From Albifimbria verrucaria (Eukaryota > Ascomycota > Sordariomycetes > Hypocreales > Stachybotryaceae): a DNA stretch of 64,000 nucleotides. Location: positions 3,906,001 through 3,970,000 of the forward strand of contig JAHREC010000018.1 of assembly GCA_020081605.1 (NCBI GenBank). The letters run 5' to 3'. Of this stretch, positions 1 through 12,545 are shown one piece after another. Position 1 is the stretch's first letter, and every line of letters begins with the position of its first letter. The notes under the pieces were generated by a model, which was given only the letters and a program-made list of their open reading frames with translations, was not told the origin of the DNA and searched no databases. A program made the translations under genes and the position numbers.

Positions 1-606
1 CGGCCCTGACAAGATCGTCTTCCTCGGACGGCTCCAGGATGCCTTTGGGCACTGATGACGAGGTCGGGTTCTCCTTGACGAATTTGATAAACTTGTCTTG
101 TGTGTCTGTCGTGAGCTGCGCCTTGCGAACCATATCTTCTAGATCAGAGGTCTCGATGAGCGCCTCACCCATCCCGGCTCCTCTGTCGACCCTCGTTTTC
201 CTTAGCAGACCCTTGGAGGACAGCTCCACGACTTCTCTTTCAACTGCTGTTGGTCTGTGTAGAATTGCATTCAAGTGACTCGGTAATACTATAGGTGGTA
301 CTTTGATCCGGTAGTTCAGCAATTCCGATGTCCGGGTCGAGTTCAGTCCTGTGGGCGGTACGGGAGTAAACATCCTCTGCCTGATATATCTCATGGCCTG
401 TACCACATCTCGCGTGGTCAAATCAGTTGCTAGCTGCTCCAGGCCCATGTCCTCGAGCTTTTCCATAAACTGGTCATCATCGTCCTTTTGCCGTCTTTCG
501 CTTTTCGAGGTGATGGTGCAGATGGCTGTCGTTTAGATGCGGCTGGCCGACTAGGTTTCTTGACCCTGCTGGATTTCCCCAGGATGGCCCGGAGACTTTG
601 AGGCAT
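1..606 (-). CDS. STK19-like winged-helix protein (5' part, runs off window)
   Basis: The reading starts at the ATG complementary to 604-606 (MPQSLRAILGKSSRVKK) and leaves the window at base 1, so the C-terminus is missing. After a basic N-terminal stretch it carries blocks typical of the fungal STK19 family: a run ending RDVVQAMRYIRQRMF, then NSTRTSELLNYR, then PTAVEREVVELSSKGLL. STK19 was named as a serine/threonine kinase but is now regarded as a winged-helix DNA-binding protein linked to transcription-coupled repair, so kinase activity should not be assumed. The frame breaks at about 486-489, where a run of four T on the + strand needs a fifth; that restores DGKKDDDDQF and a continuous reading. 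No intron is visible. It is transcribed in the same direction as the next three genes. The family call rests on remembered family sequence and was not searched. Confidence 0.62.
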
Positions 607-1168
607 TGTATAAGATTCCGTTGTTAACCTATAGGGATGTGATGTTGGGGTTGATAGGTTTGTCGTTGAAGTTGGTTTAGGTTGTCATCCACGCCTTGTG
701 AGTGGCAAACAAGTCCACTCTTGTGTTATGACTCGTAAGATATTTAGGCCAGGCAGCCATTTCGGGTTTTCTATACCACTCCGCCTCGAACCAGACAACC
801 ATATACTCAACGCATGAAAAATAAAATAAGATAGAAACATAACAATAGCTTCTTATTGCAAGGAGTCAAATATACCCAGACAATGAAGGGTTGGGGTTTG
901 CCACCTGTTGCTACCCTAGAGCTGGCAAGTGAAGTTGAGTAACAGGCACTGGTGGGCTTGGATACCAAATGAACAATTTACAGCGTTCATACACGGAATA
1001 TATTCAGCATGGTTTGACAGAAATTCTATATTGTCATGGACATTTGGGTATTTCATGCTGGACGTAACTCAGTCGCCATCGCATAATGAAGCGAGCAGGG
1101 CCAAGACTGCTGAGCTGCTCGCTAGATGCCTACAAGTGCCTATACACAAAACATGTTTCATTCTGCGC
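607..1168. other. Intergenic region between STK19-like and transporter genes
   Basis: This is AT-rich DNA holding the STK19-like upstream region and the 3' side of the transporter gene. The small open frames here have no recognisable protein character. No repeat or RNA gene is seen. Confidence 0.5.
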
Positions 1169-4100
1169 TCATCCTGCCAACGTCAGGATGTATGATGTGA
1201 TCGCCGTCATTCGCTCCGTCGTCAACTTCAAGGAGATCCTCAATAGTTCTCTTGCAATCTCAGGTTCATTTGCCTGGAGCTTTCCCCACCCTTCCTTGTC
1301 CATCAACCAAACCACACACTCCTGTTCCACCTGAGCCGTCGCAGTACGATTCGTTTCCGAAAAGAATGGCAGTTCACCACAGGTTGTACCGGCTACGATG
1401 CTCTCAAATAGGGATCCCTGAGGTAAGTCATATTCCGCGCGAATGATACCGCGCTCCACCAGGTAGAAGCCGGTTGCCTGCTCACCACGGCGGAAGATGA
1501 CGGTGCCTGCCGGGTACTCCTGGCGCTTGAAGTACTTGGTAGCAGGGAACCAAAAGTCCTCGTTTTTGTCGCTAAGTCCCTGGAATATCTGGAGCATGAG
1601 GCGAAGGGGCTCTTTGAAGCTTTGCCATCTCGAAGGTCGCTGCACCTCAATATCTGATAAAGCTACTCGTGCTGCTTCGGCCAGTCGACTTCGGCGAGGT
1701 GAATGTGCCATCGGTTCCAAAGTGGATGTAGTCGAAGACTTGGTTCCTGGCACGTCCAGGTTTTCGGTCGCGAGCCGCTTTGCTGTGTTCAGTTCTTCCT
1801 GACTCGCATACAACGTCCTTAGAAGTTCGTTTTCGCAGCTTTCCAGAGCCGAGTTCAGGTTTGGAAGCATCACGACCTCGATCTCGCCGCTTCCAAGGCC
1901 CACTGCTCGCAAATTCCTTCCAAGCTGAGACTCTGGGTCGACACCGCTCAGAACAAGAACGACGCCCTTGTTATTGAGCAACCGACTAATCGTGTTGAAA
2001 GCCTCACCCGCTGAGTAGTCCAAACCACTGACATGCCACAAATCCAGGATCATATACTTGATGGGCTGTCTGGCAAAGGCATTGTCGTCCAGCAGGGCAC
2101 GAATCTTCTGCTCAACGCTGACCACTGTGCCAAAGAACAAGTAGCCTGTGAGCTTGAGGATAAAGATTTGCTGACCGACTTGCTGCAGATAGTGTTGTTG
2201 TGAAGGGTTACGTCTCACGGTGGAGGTGACGATATCGCCGCTGTATGCGGTTCGCACAGCAGAAATCCTAGACGTCTGAACAATGAGAGACACAAACGCA
2301 AGAATGATACCAATGCCAATACCGATGACGAAGTCGTAGATGCCCATAACCAAAACAATGACAATCACTGTCAAGTACTCTGCAAGCTTGAGTTTCTTAC
2401 GCGGCAGCCAGACAGCCTCCAGCAGAAGCTCGAAACCCAGATCGAAGATAAGCGTGCCAACCATCATGACTGGAATAAAACCAATGAGGCTGGGCCCAAT
2501 CAACATGACACCAAAAGTAAGAGCTGCAAGCATGTAGCCTGCCAGTCGACTGTCTCCACCAGAGCGCATGAAGAAGACAGTGTTGGCATACACCAAGTAA
2601 TTTTGTATGCTGCCGATACATCCCGATAGAAAGTTTGAATAGCCATGCAGCTTGAGCTCTCTATCGAGATTGGCGTTATCTTCACCACAGTTCAACGCCA
2701 GAGCTGGCACATTGATAGGAACGTGTAGGATTCCAAAGAAGGTCAGGGCAAGCATCGCCGGGACCGTTTCCACGATGGCATCCCATCGCACCAACTTGAA
2801 TTCTATATGGCTTGTTAGACTGTCAGAAAACTTGTATGAATGTGACTAGGACTTACTGTAGAGCGTATAGAAGTACCACCATGGCTCGCCAGGGGTGGTC
2901 CTTCAAATATCCATCCGCTATCGCGCAGTGTGTCCGTATCCAGGACGTCGATCGAAATAACAAAGAAATAAAAGATGACGGGTATCGCTAAAATATACAG
3001 AGGTAGGAAATACTTTGACGTAATCTTGGCCTGGCCGTAGAATAATATAATGGCGAGGACCAAGGGGCAGATCCACAACGGGAGACACTCCGGTCGTGTC
3101 AATTGCTGGAGGGTATCCAGGTTGTATTCGAGACTGCCTTCCAGACGAGCCGAGACTTCAAAGCCTGTAGCAACCAGGAACCATCCGACACCGCCGATGC
3201 AGCCTATGAGAATATGTCTTGGGATAAACCCTACCATGAAGCCGAACTTGAAGCGCCCCATGAGATAGAAGACAAGGCCGGTCATCATGGAGCTCAAGGC
3301 ATATGCCACGATTGTGGTGGCAATTACAGCATCGGGGTTTTCTTTGCCGACAATGTCTGTGATCTTGAGTGCCATGTTGTGAAAGAATGGCACAACTTCA
3401 ATCTGCGAGTTTATGAGCATGATTCATCAAGAGGTTCTTTGTGAGACTCACAAGTTCTGATCCGACTGCACCTCGGAACACACTCCCAGACGAGAACGTC
3501 AGCTGGGACACAATGGTGCTGACATAGTAAATGGAGATACCGGCTGATCCTAGGTGAGAGAAGATAGCTTCTCCCAAGGGAAACAGAATCATGCCTGATA
3601 TGATATGTTAGTTAAAGGAATTGCCATATAACGAGGCATTGGCACCTACCGTAAGACAACGCATCCAGAATATTGAGGAGCAAGCCAACCGCTACCGCTG
3701 GGAGAAGCGATACAGGTGCCACAACAGCTTGTTCCCAGAGCACCTTGCGATTCCACAATGCCGGGTCAAGGGCTGTGTTGACAGACTGCTTGATCCGTGT
3801 TTCTACCGCTCGGCCACGTGCAGCCAAACCGTGAAGCCACCGACCAGCAGATTGATCTTTCTGTCCCTCCAAGTCTACAGAACTGCTGCGGCCTTGGAGC
3901 TGGTATGAAGGTGTTATGGTTCTCAGTAGCGGGGTATGTTCGGAAGAGAGGATGTCGTCGGTTTCCAATGACGGTCGGCCATCGGCTGGGCCCGATCCTG
4001 TCCCATCGAGTGGTGTAGACTCGTCGATGGATGGACCATCAGCATCTGCGGCAGATGAGGGCGGAGATTTCCTCAAGAGGTTGGCCAACATAGAAGGACC

Positions 4101-4628
4101 CTCGTGTTCGGACCCGGGAACTTGCTCCTCTGGTGACGGGCTTTCTGGAATTGCAGTAATTGATATCGTCCGACTGCTGTCATCCGTCACATCCAGGTCG
4201 CTACGGCTCGCATCGAAGGCATCGTGGGCGGAGGGTCTCGAACGCCGGAGAAAAGTACGGTTTTGTTGCGATTGGCCATCGGATAAGACGTATCGCGCGA
4301 GCTCAGCTGTATCTTCGCGGATGCTGCGCGTGTTCTGGGCACTGTCTATGGGAGCTGGGCTCGGGTCAATTGCTGTTGGGGATTATGAGATTATGACGCT
4401 CTTACTCAATTGCTCTCTCATGGAACCATGGATAAACGACCTGATGGGCTCTCGATGGCTTGGCGCAGAGCCAATGGATATGGAAAGACGCGGGGATGTG
4501 ACGGGCTGTTCGTCATCGTGCGCTGGGGCGAGCGTTTCGGCGCTCTGGCGTTCCTGGGAGTTCTGCGGAATGGTCAAGCTTGACGACCTCCTCCTCCACG
4601 GAGAGAAGCCCAGGACAGAGGTTGACAT
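1169..4628 (-). CDS. SulP-family anion/amino-acid transporter with STAS and cNMP-binding domains
   Basis: Exons are 4406-4628, 3650-4354, 3452-3594, 2857-3402 and 1169-2802, about 1083 aa. The 51-bp first intron is the least certain. The long acidic, Ser-rich N-terminus is followed by a SulP membrane domain starting near VVAPVSLLPAVAVGLLLNIL, with FSSGSVFRGAVGSELIEVVP and the later ILHVPINVPALAL blocks. A STAS domain follows (ILDLWHVSGLDYSAGEAF), then a C-terminal cyclic-nucleotide-binding fold (FRRGEQATGFYLVERGIIRAEY). This architecture and length match the yeast vacuolar protein Ygr125w/Vsb1, needed for vacuolar storage of basic amino acids, and its filamentous homologues; substrate and location here are inference. 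One frame break lies at about 2883-2884 (GG should be GGG); repair gives PWWYFYTLYKFKLV across the last intron. The start at 4628 is the first plausible Met of the open N-terminal frame. Confidence 0.83.
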
Positions 4629-5591
4629 GCTCCGCGACGAACTTGACAGGGCCCCTAGAAGAGAAGAAGAAGCTGCGACGAAAGCGAGGCTGCACCGACA
4701 TGTGCAAAGGAGTGTGGGAGGCTTCGTTGAGGACCTGGCCAGGGTGGGTGGTCGTATTGGGACGATGCGCCGGATTGGCGACGAGTACCAACAGCCGAGA
4801 GACAATAGAACAACAAAGTAAAGGATGTTTCAGAGGGACGATGCCGGGCCAGGCCCGACCAGACTTTTGATGGCGCCGTCGACTTTTGGCTTGCGACCGG
4901 CCCATGCTCTGGACCCGCATCACTATGCCGCTAAGAGAGAGTTGGCCGTCGACAGCGCTTCTCGCACCCACTGGTGGCTTCAATTGCAGCCCGGTGGATC
5001 TGCCAGAGACGGCGACCTTGGTCAGGAGATATCGAAGTCGCCTTTCGCACGATTTGGTCGAATGGCTTGCCGTCAACGGTTATCTTGCAGGTGGCTCACA
5101 TCAAATGGCAGGGATCAGACATACACGGCATTCCCTAGCGTCGAAAATGATGCAATAGATGTCTTTGCTCCCACCATCCAAGCTCTGCGACGGGTTGCGT
5201 GGGGTCCCATGTCTGGGCAACCCTCCATTCGCTTAGTCCAAGCCGTTCGAGAACGACGCCTCGACGCTGCTTCAATCCTCTAGTGTACAAACCGCGAGCA
5301 TTATCTCGCAAACATTGCTTTGGGCCAATGGCTCTGGGCCTAGGCGTTATTACAGGAGCTCCTGGTTGGCTGCATCAACCGTGACCACACATCCTCCCAC
5401 ACATGCCTAGTTTCCATCCTCCTTGTATGGTGGTTCTTGCAGTCCGTTTACTGCAGGGCGATATTTGAGCTGTCGGGAGTTCCCTGCGCCCTTCCGCCGG
5501 TTATTGTCGCCTAGGTACTTGCTTTCGAAGACCTCGCAGACTTTGCATTCAGCCTCAGATGTCTCAAAGAGACACCTCACTCTATTCAGAC
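4629..5591. other. Intergenic region, transporter leader side and PSF1 3' side
   Basis: About 960 bp with no gene I can support. Open frames on both strands here are compositionally random. The right part is the 3' flank of PSF1; the left part is the promoter and leader of the transporter. Confidence 0.5.
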
Positions 5592-6365
5592 TTAGCTTAG
5601 CTTTTGTAAATAGCCTTGTGCAATCAGTCTTTCCACGTCCCCTTGTCGCACGTAAAATTGACTGTTCTTAGTTAAGGTGATGGCTCTGTACTCGCTTGTT
5701 AGTTTATGTGCAGAGCCGTTCAGTCAAGCTATGAACCACTTACCCATACTCTGTCTGGATTTCTCCAGCATCTTTGAGGACTCGAACATCGATGAACAGG
5801 TCGCGGGGTGGCTCAAGACTCCCCGTCAGGTCAATGTCCGTCCACTGTCCCTTGTATGCCGCCAACAGATCGCTGTATTGCCGTACGTATTCCTCTTCTT
5901 GCGGGCTCAAACTGCTTGTCGGGCCATCGGCGCCGCCAGACGCAGCTGTTCTGTTTCCATTGCCCCCTTCGCGTAGCTGCTGTCCCGAAAGATCCAACAC
6001 GTCAGAGCCGTTCCAAACAAGCTCTTCTAGCTTGTCCGTACGGGTACGGTGATACGCCAGCAGACATCGTTTGTTCCTTCGCATCGAGAGATGGTTCACT
6101 AGAAGTGTGCAGGCTACCGCCTGGTCTTCGGCTGGGTCGAAGGATCCTTGGAAAGGCTCGAGAAGGTCGTCGACATCTTTGTCCAGGTCTCTAACTTCTC
6201 TGGTCACGGCGCGTACGATTTCTGTCTGATAAGGTGGGAGGTGTGCCAGGCTCTGGGTTCTCTTGGCGTGTTGAACCTGCAAGTGTCAATCAATTAGCAT
6301 CTTGTTTACACAGCCTGAGATGCTTCGCAATAGCCTACCAGTTTCAGACCCAGGTCACCGTACAT
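5592..6365 (-). CDS. PSF1: GINS complex subunit Psf1
   Basis: Exons are 6339-6365, 5744-6276 and 5592-5685, giving 217 aa with no frame break. It starts MYGDLGLKL, splices into VQHAKRTQSLAHLPPYQTE, and carries the conserved LSMRRNKRCLLAYHRTRTDK and DLTGSLEPPRDLFIDVRVLK blocks. The last exon encodes the short B-domain ending (YVRQGDVERLIAQGYLQKL). Psf1 is one of four GINS subunits; GINS joins Cdc45 and Mcm2-7 in the CMG helicase that unwinds replication forks in the nucleus. Introns are 62 and 58 bp with consensus ends. Length agrees with the family (about 200-220 aa). It is one of only three genes here with an intact frame, useful as an internal control for the break pattern. CDC6, another replication factor, lies at the far right of the window. 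Confidence 0.95.
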
Positions 6366-6967
6366 CTTGGTAAAGACAAGCCCGAAGAGTGCAGACCGAA
6401 AATATCTTATGGAGCTACCGAGTTGGAGAATAATCTCATCGAATTGTTTCTACACTCTGCATGCAACCGTGGCGCGGCGCGCACCGGGGATGGTTGGGTT
6501 GCAGGTAAACGCGTCCAATCGAGTGCGACGTGTTAAGGGAACGACACACCCAACCACTAACTGAGGGCGAACGTCAATGCTACCCCGCCAAAATATGGCT
6601 TATCCCAATAAACCCCGTTTCTTGAATTTTTTACCCCTCACCACCAAACCCCTAGTACGATGCTCGAAAGTCTCTGCTGGAGAGGAAAGGAGGAGTAAGG
6701 AGAGGCTCACGCACATCATGATTACAAGTTATTGTCACGTAGCAACAGTAGAAGATCCAATGTGTGCATAGGACCTGACCCCAATGTGGTGTGTCTTAGA
6801 TTCACTTGCCTCCAAGTCTATGTATGAATGTTTGACCACCGGGATAGCATATTCTCATTGCATCCCTCTCATGCCTCATCTCATTTTCAGACCTCAGTAA
6901 CATCATCCGAGTCATCAATCCCTGCCGTCATGCCTCATAAAGCCGTACACGCGAAACCTTGAGCATT
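6366..6967. other. Intergenic region, PSF1 promoter and EF1-beta 3' flank
   Basis: About 600 bp. It holds the PSF1 upstream region and the 3' flank of the elongation factor gene. No further gene or repeat is visible. Confidence 0.5.
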
Positions 6968-8000
6968 TTACAGCTTCTGCATGGCGGCAACATCGGAGGA
7001 CTGGACGTAGTCCTCGAGCTCAGCGATCTGCTCCTGGAGCTCGTCCAGGAGACCTTCTCGTCCTCGACGACGAGGTTGATCTGGAGCTTCTTGATACCGA
7101 AGCCAACGGGGACCAGCTTGAGGCACCCCAGACCAGACCGTCCTTCTCGATGGCACGGACACCGGCCTCAAGGGCAACCATGTCGGTCTCATCATCTGTC
7201 AGAGGTATTAGCATGTGTAGAGGAACAGTATCGGACGCAGAGAGAGAACATACCCCAGGGCTTGATGTCCATGGTGACGACGGACTTGGCAGCGATCTTG
7301 GGCTTGGCAGCCTTCTTCTCGGCGTAGGCCTTGAGACGCTCCTCACGGATCTTGGCAGCCTCAGCGTCCTCCTCCTCGTCGTCGCTGCCGAACAGGTCGA
7401 CATCATCATCATCCTCCTCAGCCTTCTCGGCAGTCTTGGCGGGGTTGATGGGGAGCTCGCCCTCCTCGGGGCCGTAGGCAGAGAAGGACTTGGTAGCATC
7501 ACCGGGAAGAGTGGCGAACTCGCTCTCGTAGGTCGCGACGTGCTTGTACCATCTGGCGGCGTGGGGGTACTTGGCAGCCTCAGGAGTAGACTTCAGGGCC
7601 TTGAAGACGGCAACATCGGCCTGGGAGGGACCGTAGCTGAGATGAGCTCGTCAGCATATGGAGTCATCACGTTTGCAGAGGAGTCATAAAAATGAAACAG
7701 TGTAAAAAAACTCAGAGTTGCACGATGTGCTTGATTGTGTCGTCAAGTAGCGGGTCTTGAGGCCGCCTCCGAAACACGGACCAATTTTCTCATCATAGAA
7801 GGACTGGAGCAGCTTGGGAAAGGGGTGGAGGGGAAGAAAAAATCGTCAAACGTACCCGACAATGTAGGAGCGGGTGGTCAACCAGCTGTTGAGCACTGAG
7901 TCAACTTGTCAGTGGCTGCGGGTGCGACAGACCGAGGCATCGAATACAACAGCGACATACTGGTAGCTCCAGCATCGTTGAGAAGGTCGGTGAAACCCAT
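6968..8000 (-). CDS. EFB1: Translation elongation factor 1-beta (eEF1B alpha)
   Basis: Exons are 7961-8000, 7856-7895, 7254-7636 and 6968-7195, about 230 aa. The protein begins [18 protein letters not shown], has a GST-like N-terminal part ([18 protein letters not shown]), an acidic hinge with [12 protein letters not shown], and the guanine-nucleotide-exchange domain ending [10 protein letters not shown]. It recharges eEF1A with GTP during translation elongation. Two single-base losses break the last exon: about 7120 (a G missing; repair gives [20 protein letters not shown]) and about 7048 (GG for GGG; repair gives EDEKVSLDELQEQ). Intron 2 is unusually long for this window (219 bp). Such a gene cannot be a pseudogene in a free-living fungus unless duplicated, so the breaks are read as sequence errors. 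It shares a 511-bp divergent promoter with RPN13. Confidence 0.95.
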
Positions 8001-8511
8001 CTTGAAGGATGCAGAGGATTGATGGAAAGAAAGGAAAGGGTATCGAAAGTTGCGAGAGTCGAGGTTGAAGAAGGAAAAAGAATGCGGCGGTGGTTGTCTG
8101 GTCGATGTTGTAGGTGGGGTTTATGAGATTTTTCACCCAAAATTTACAGCGGGTTACCGTGGCAGAAGAGCACGGGGCACCACCAGTGGCCCTTAAACCG
8201 CTTCGGGTTGGCTGTGCTGCCTGAGATGAGAAAATTAGGGAGGGTACTGCCATATCAAGGGTGGCGGAACAAATACACCGGAATAAAGATAGGACCGAGA
8301 TAGGTTGACGCCTGCCGTTAACGTAGTGCATGATGAAGCTCGACGTAACAGCTCTGGGAGCCTGGTGGCGTCGTGGTAGGCACAGGTGCTGTCGTTGGAG
8401 CTTCATACATCACCAGACCATCTTTCTGAGCTTTCGAACAACGTCGTGACCTTGCGACAACCTTAGCCACTAAACCACCTCATCAAGGAATCGATAATAC
8501 TTGGGTCAATC
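8001..8511. promoter_or_regulatory. Divergent promoter of EF1-beta and RPN13
   Basis: A 511-bp gap between two head-to-head start codons must hold both promoters. I see no repeat or open frame of note and no motif I would name with confidence. Confidence 0.55.
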
Positions 8512-10002
8512 ATGCCGATTGCTCCGATCATAACGTTCAAGGCCGGCCAGTGCGAGGTCGATGTGAGTCTACTCTTGTGCCTGCTTCCTCAAGATGGTCT
8601 GTATGCTGACTCTATCAATCCTAGACCTCGTCGAAGCCTTTCAAGGTCAAGCCTCAGCCAGAGCCTGGCTATATCTACCTGTACTCTGAAGATGGTAAGC
8701 TAGACTGTGGGCGACATCACTATGCATACATACTAAATAATTTGGCTAGACCTGGTACATTTCTGCTGGCGTGAGCGTGATGAGCCTCTGGACGAACCAG
8801 AGCTGGACCTCGTGATGGTTCCCACCGATGGCAGCTTTCTCCCTTACGAACCCGACACATCAGAGCAACCTAGCGCAAAGACAAACGGCCGCATATTCGT
8901 CCTCAAGTTTGCTTCGTCCTCCCAGCGATACCTGTTTTGGCTTCAGTCAAAGCCCCAGGGTCGCAACGGAGATGCTAGCTACTTTAGCCCCGGGACCGCA
9001 AGATTGGAGACATAGTTCACCAACTGCTACAAGGCGAGGAGGTTGACGTCACCAGAGAGCTGGCAGCGGTACGCAACAACAACGACAACAATGACGATGG
9101 CGACGACGATGACGAAGTCATGGAAGACATTGAGGGCCAACGTGACTCGAGCGGCCACCGTGGAAGTGGCGGCGCTGGCCCTGATGCCACTGGAGGAGAC
9201 GTCAGGGAAGAGGGCGAGGGCTCGAGAGAAGGTGGCGCTGACGGTGCTAGAGCGTAGGTGATCCCCTTTGCATAGTCAATCGGAGATGGCGTACGGGTGG
9301 TGAATTCAGGGCACGTTGTTCACATGGCTGAATGAGCTCAATGCACGGGATTAAACCACCCATGAATGTACTACTAGATCCTCTGTCTCTGCGGAGAAAA
9401 GGAGCCTGGAATTCAATGCATGATGAAATATCAACACATTTCTCCATTTGTAATAATGCTGACTGCTTGATAGAGCATCTTCCGGACCAGACGCCGCTGC
9501 AGCAGTCAGGAACTTTCTGGCTTCGTTGCAAGGTGGCCAAAACATTGGAGGCACACAACAGCAAGGCGCTGATGTACCGTACCCATATCTGAACCACCTC
9601 CTGCCCACGTCTATTACGATTCCCATGATCGACGCTGCCCCCAGCGAATACCTGGATACTCTGCTGAGCTTTCTCCCGCCGACTGTCATAGTGCTCGCCA
9701 CTGGGACTCTACACGAGGGCGAACCGACTGCAGATGCCGTTGAGGCTGCGAAGGCGTCACTATCACTGGAGGATAAACGCAGCCTACTAAAGAAAGTATT
9801 GCGCAGCCCCCAGTTCCATCAAGCTCTGGGTAGCCTGACAATGGCGTTGAGAGATGGTGGGTTGCCAAGCATCGCCGAGGCTCTCGGTGTACGGGTTGAG
9901 AATGGCGGCTATCTCCGGAGTGGAGGTATGCCATTGGGTGGTGGACAAGCAGTTCAGTCATTTATTGATGGCGTGAAGAGGACAGTTAAAGAGGAGCAGT
10001 AA
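8512..10002 (+). CDS. RPN13: Proteasome ubiquitin receptor Rpn13 (Pru plus DEUBAD)
   Basis: Exons are 8512-8562, 8625-8694, 8750-9253 and 9474-10002, about 384 aa. The N-terminal Pru domain is clear: ITFKAGQCEVDTSSKPFKVK, then YIYLYSEDDLVHFCWRER and NGRIFVLKFASSSQRYLFWL. A long acidic low-complexity linker follows, then a C-terminal DEUBAD domain (YLNHLLPTSITIPMIDAAPS; LLKKVLRSPQFHQALGSLT). Metazoan and filamentous-fungal Rpn13 proteins bind ubiquitin through Pru and the deubiquitinase Uch37 through DEUBAD, while budding-yeast Rpn13 lacks the second domain. One base is missing at about 8989-8992 (CCCC for CCCCC; repair gives YFSPRDRKIGDIVHQLLQG). The third intron (220 bp) has a GTAGGT donor, and its acceptor follows CTGACTGCTTGATAG. 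Confidence 0.92.
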
Positions 10003-11154
10003 AGGAGTAATGTTTGAAGGTCACCAATGATAAGAATATACCAATGACATTGTATGCTAACCTCACCTCCTCCCTATGCAGTGACTGGATCATGTGTAAT
10101 TGATTACAGAGCTCTGGAGCATACCAGTTACGAAGGAGAGCCTGGGTATCTTGCGGTGCGCATTTACCATCACATTAATTCCAAACATGCTGCGAGGCCC
10201 CTCATATCAAAAGCCAAGTATATCCTATTTTCTCTCTCAAGCCAGAACTAGTATGTAGGATAATGTTGTTCGACTGGTTGTACAGGTAAACTTTCATACC
10301 TCCTGGAGCCCCCATGTGATTCTACAAGGTGATAGCCTCTTCATCTATTCGGACTTTGACTACGAACTGCATCACAGTTTGGCCTCAAGCTTGCGTTGCC
10401 ACTGCCAGATGATATACAGGAAAAATGGGGTTACATCCTCTATACTGTACTGTATGTACAACGCCAACTTCATAGCATGAAAAGACTACTCTGCTTCAGA
10501 TAAAAATATATTCGACTGAGAAAGACATACCGTAGCACATGGTTCCTCGCCATGATACTACGTCGTTGATAATAAGGTAGGTCAAGACTTTGATATTCTC
10601 AATTGGTGAGACCAGCCGCTCATGAGTTACATGCCGGTGTACCCAGAGGCGAGAAATTACAAAAATCAAATAATTGCCCAAACTAAATACAAATACAAGC
10701 CGAGTTAGAAATGGTTTTAAAATGTAATTTCACATAGATACGATACACCACAGTATTATTTATCTCAAGTTTTGTACTGATATTAGTAGAAACTACTGGC
10801 TTATGTGATTCGCTGCCTTGTCTGTTTGCTTACCTCCCTGTTAACCTACCTTCAATCAGGTGATACCTAGCATGTCTCGGACACATTCGTACCGGTACAG
10901 AAACAAAGAGTACCTGCCAGCTGCCAGCTTCTGGCATGAGCGGCTTCTGTGGATCCAGTTCATCCTCTAGAAGGCACTAACGGCAAGGTACCTGCGTACC
11001 TCATAGAGCGGGTATCTCAGCCAACCGTGTGCGCATTGCAGTGCCGACCTACTTAGCAGCTGACTTTCCCTCAGCCTCATTCTATCATCAGTTCCGACCT
11101 TGATATTGCTCAAACTTGGCTCTCATTGACGCGATTCAGCATCAGCTCGCAACC
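10003..11154. other. Intergenic region upstream of CUS2-type gene
   Basis: About 1.15 kb, AT-rich in the middle (about 10430-10830). It contains a GGTACCT at 10987-10993 followed by GTACCTC, similar to motif clusters elsewhere in the window. No gene supported. Confidence 0.5.
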
Positions 11155-12372
11155 ATGGCGCCACCTTTCCCGGTCGATGTACGCGAGTTCGATAGCGATG
11201 ATCGCATATCCTTCTCGCGCCTCGACAACAAGTTCATAGCCGTTCACGATGACGGCACTGAGTTCGAGTTCGACGCCGAGGCTAAACGCTGGGTGCTTGC
11301 CGACGAAGAGCCCATCGACAATGTCGTCGAGGATGACGCGGCTCATGCGGCTCCCTCGAATAGCGACGATGCTTCCTCGAGGAGGAGGAGGAGAGATGGG
11401 GCAGAAGATGGATCAGAGGTATGATGTGAATTGGATGTCCGGCTACACTGTCGACCTCCTTCAATCAGCTGTCCCGGCTAGGCCACTGACGCGAAGATCC
11501 GCCCGGTTTTGCAGAGCGCCAGGCCTGCGCGCCCGAACAAGAAGCAGAAAGTACCTCCTCCGCCCAAACAGAACACGGCCGTCTACGTCACGGGCCTGCC
11601 GGCCGACGCTACCGTTTCCGAGGTCCACGATCTATTCTCGCGCAAGGCCGGCGTCATTGCTGAGGAAATCGACAGTGGCGCCCCACGTATCAAGCTCTAT
11701 ACCGACTCAGAGGGCAATTTTAAGGGAGACGCACTTGTCGTATTCTTCAAACCTCAAAGCGTTGACATGGCCATCATGCTCCTCGACGATACAGATTTTA
11801 GGATCACCTCTAATGGGACCCGAGAAGGTAGAATTCGAGTACAGGCCGCCGATATGAGTTACAAGAAAGTCCAGTATGACAAAGAAGGCGGCGCAGGGCA
11901 GGGCAGTAATGGTGCGTCCCAAGGGGATAAGAAACCCCAAAAGAATGACCGGGATCGTCAGAAAATCATCAAGAAAACACAGAAGCTGGATGCCAAGCTG
12001 GCTGACTGGGATGACGACGACCCATCCACTGCCCAGGCCGACCTTTCTTCGCGATGGGAAAAGGTGGTCATTCTACGCCACATGTTCACATTGCAAGAGC
12101 TGGCAGAGGATCCCGCCGCACTGCTTGAGATTAAGGAAGACATCCGAGATGAATGCTCAAAATTAGGCACTGTCACGAATGTTGTTTTATATGACGAAGA
12201 AGAGGATGGTATCGTCTCAGTCAAGTTCAAAGATCCGAGCTCTGCCGCTGCTTGCATCAAATTGATGCATGGCAGGAGCTTTGACGGCCGAACAGTTGTC
12301 GCCTCGATCGCTTCTGGGAGAGAAAGGTTTAAGAAGAGCAACAAGGATACGAACGAAGAGGACTTGGAATAA
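11155..12372 (+). CDS. CUS2: CUS2 / Tat-SF1 type U2 snRNP-associated RNA-binding protein
   Basis: Exons are 11155-11418 and 11482-12372 (384 aa), frame intact. The N-terminus is acidic and contains a DDGTEFEFDAEAKRWV block. Two RRM domains follow: the first at NTAVYVTGLPADATVSEVHD through GDALVVFFKPQSVDMAI, the second (U2AF-homology-like) from VVILRHMFTLQELAEDPAA through DGIVSVKFKDPSSAAACIKL. Between them lies a Lys-rich linker. Yeast Cus2 and human Tat-SF1 bind SF3b1 and U2 snRNA structure and must leave before the branch helix forms, a step driven by Prp5. PRP5 itself is in this window, 33 kb to the right. Acceptance of the Arg-rich stretch just before the intron is slightly uncertain, but the phase across the 63-bp intron is clean. 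Confidence 0.88.
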
Positions 12373-12545
12373 TAGACAGGCATTAGCCTCGGTTTGTATA
12401 CTAGCTGTGTTCGCTCTGGCTCATTCAGACCTATAGGTAGCAGTTGTACCAGAGATACCCAACGCTCCATAAAAACCATGTCGTAAGAGTTGTGGAATCC
12501 AACGAAGGAGATGTCACTCAAGGCTCTCTAGCTGACTCTTTACAT

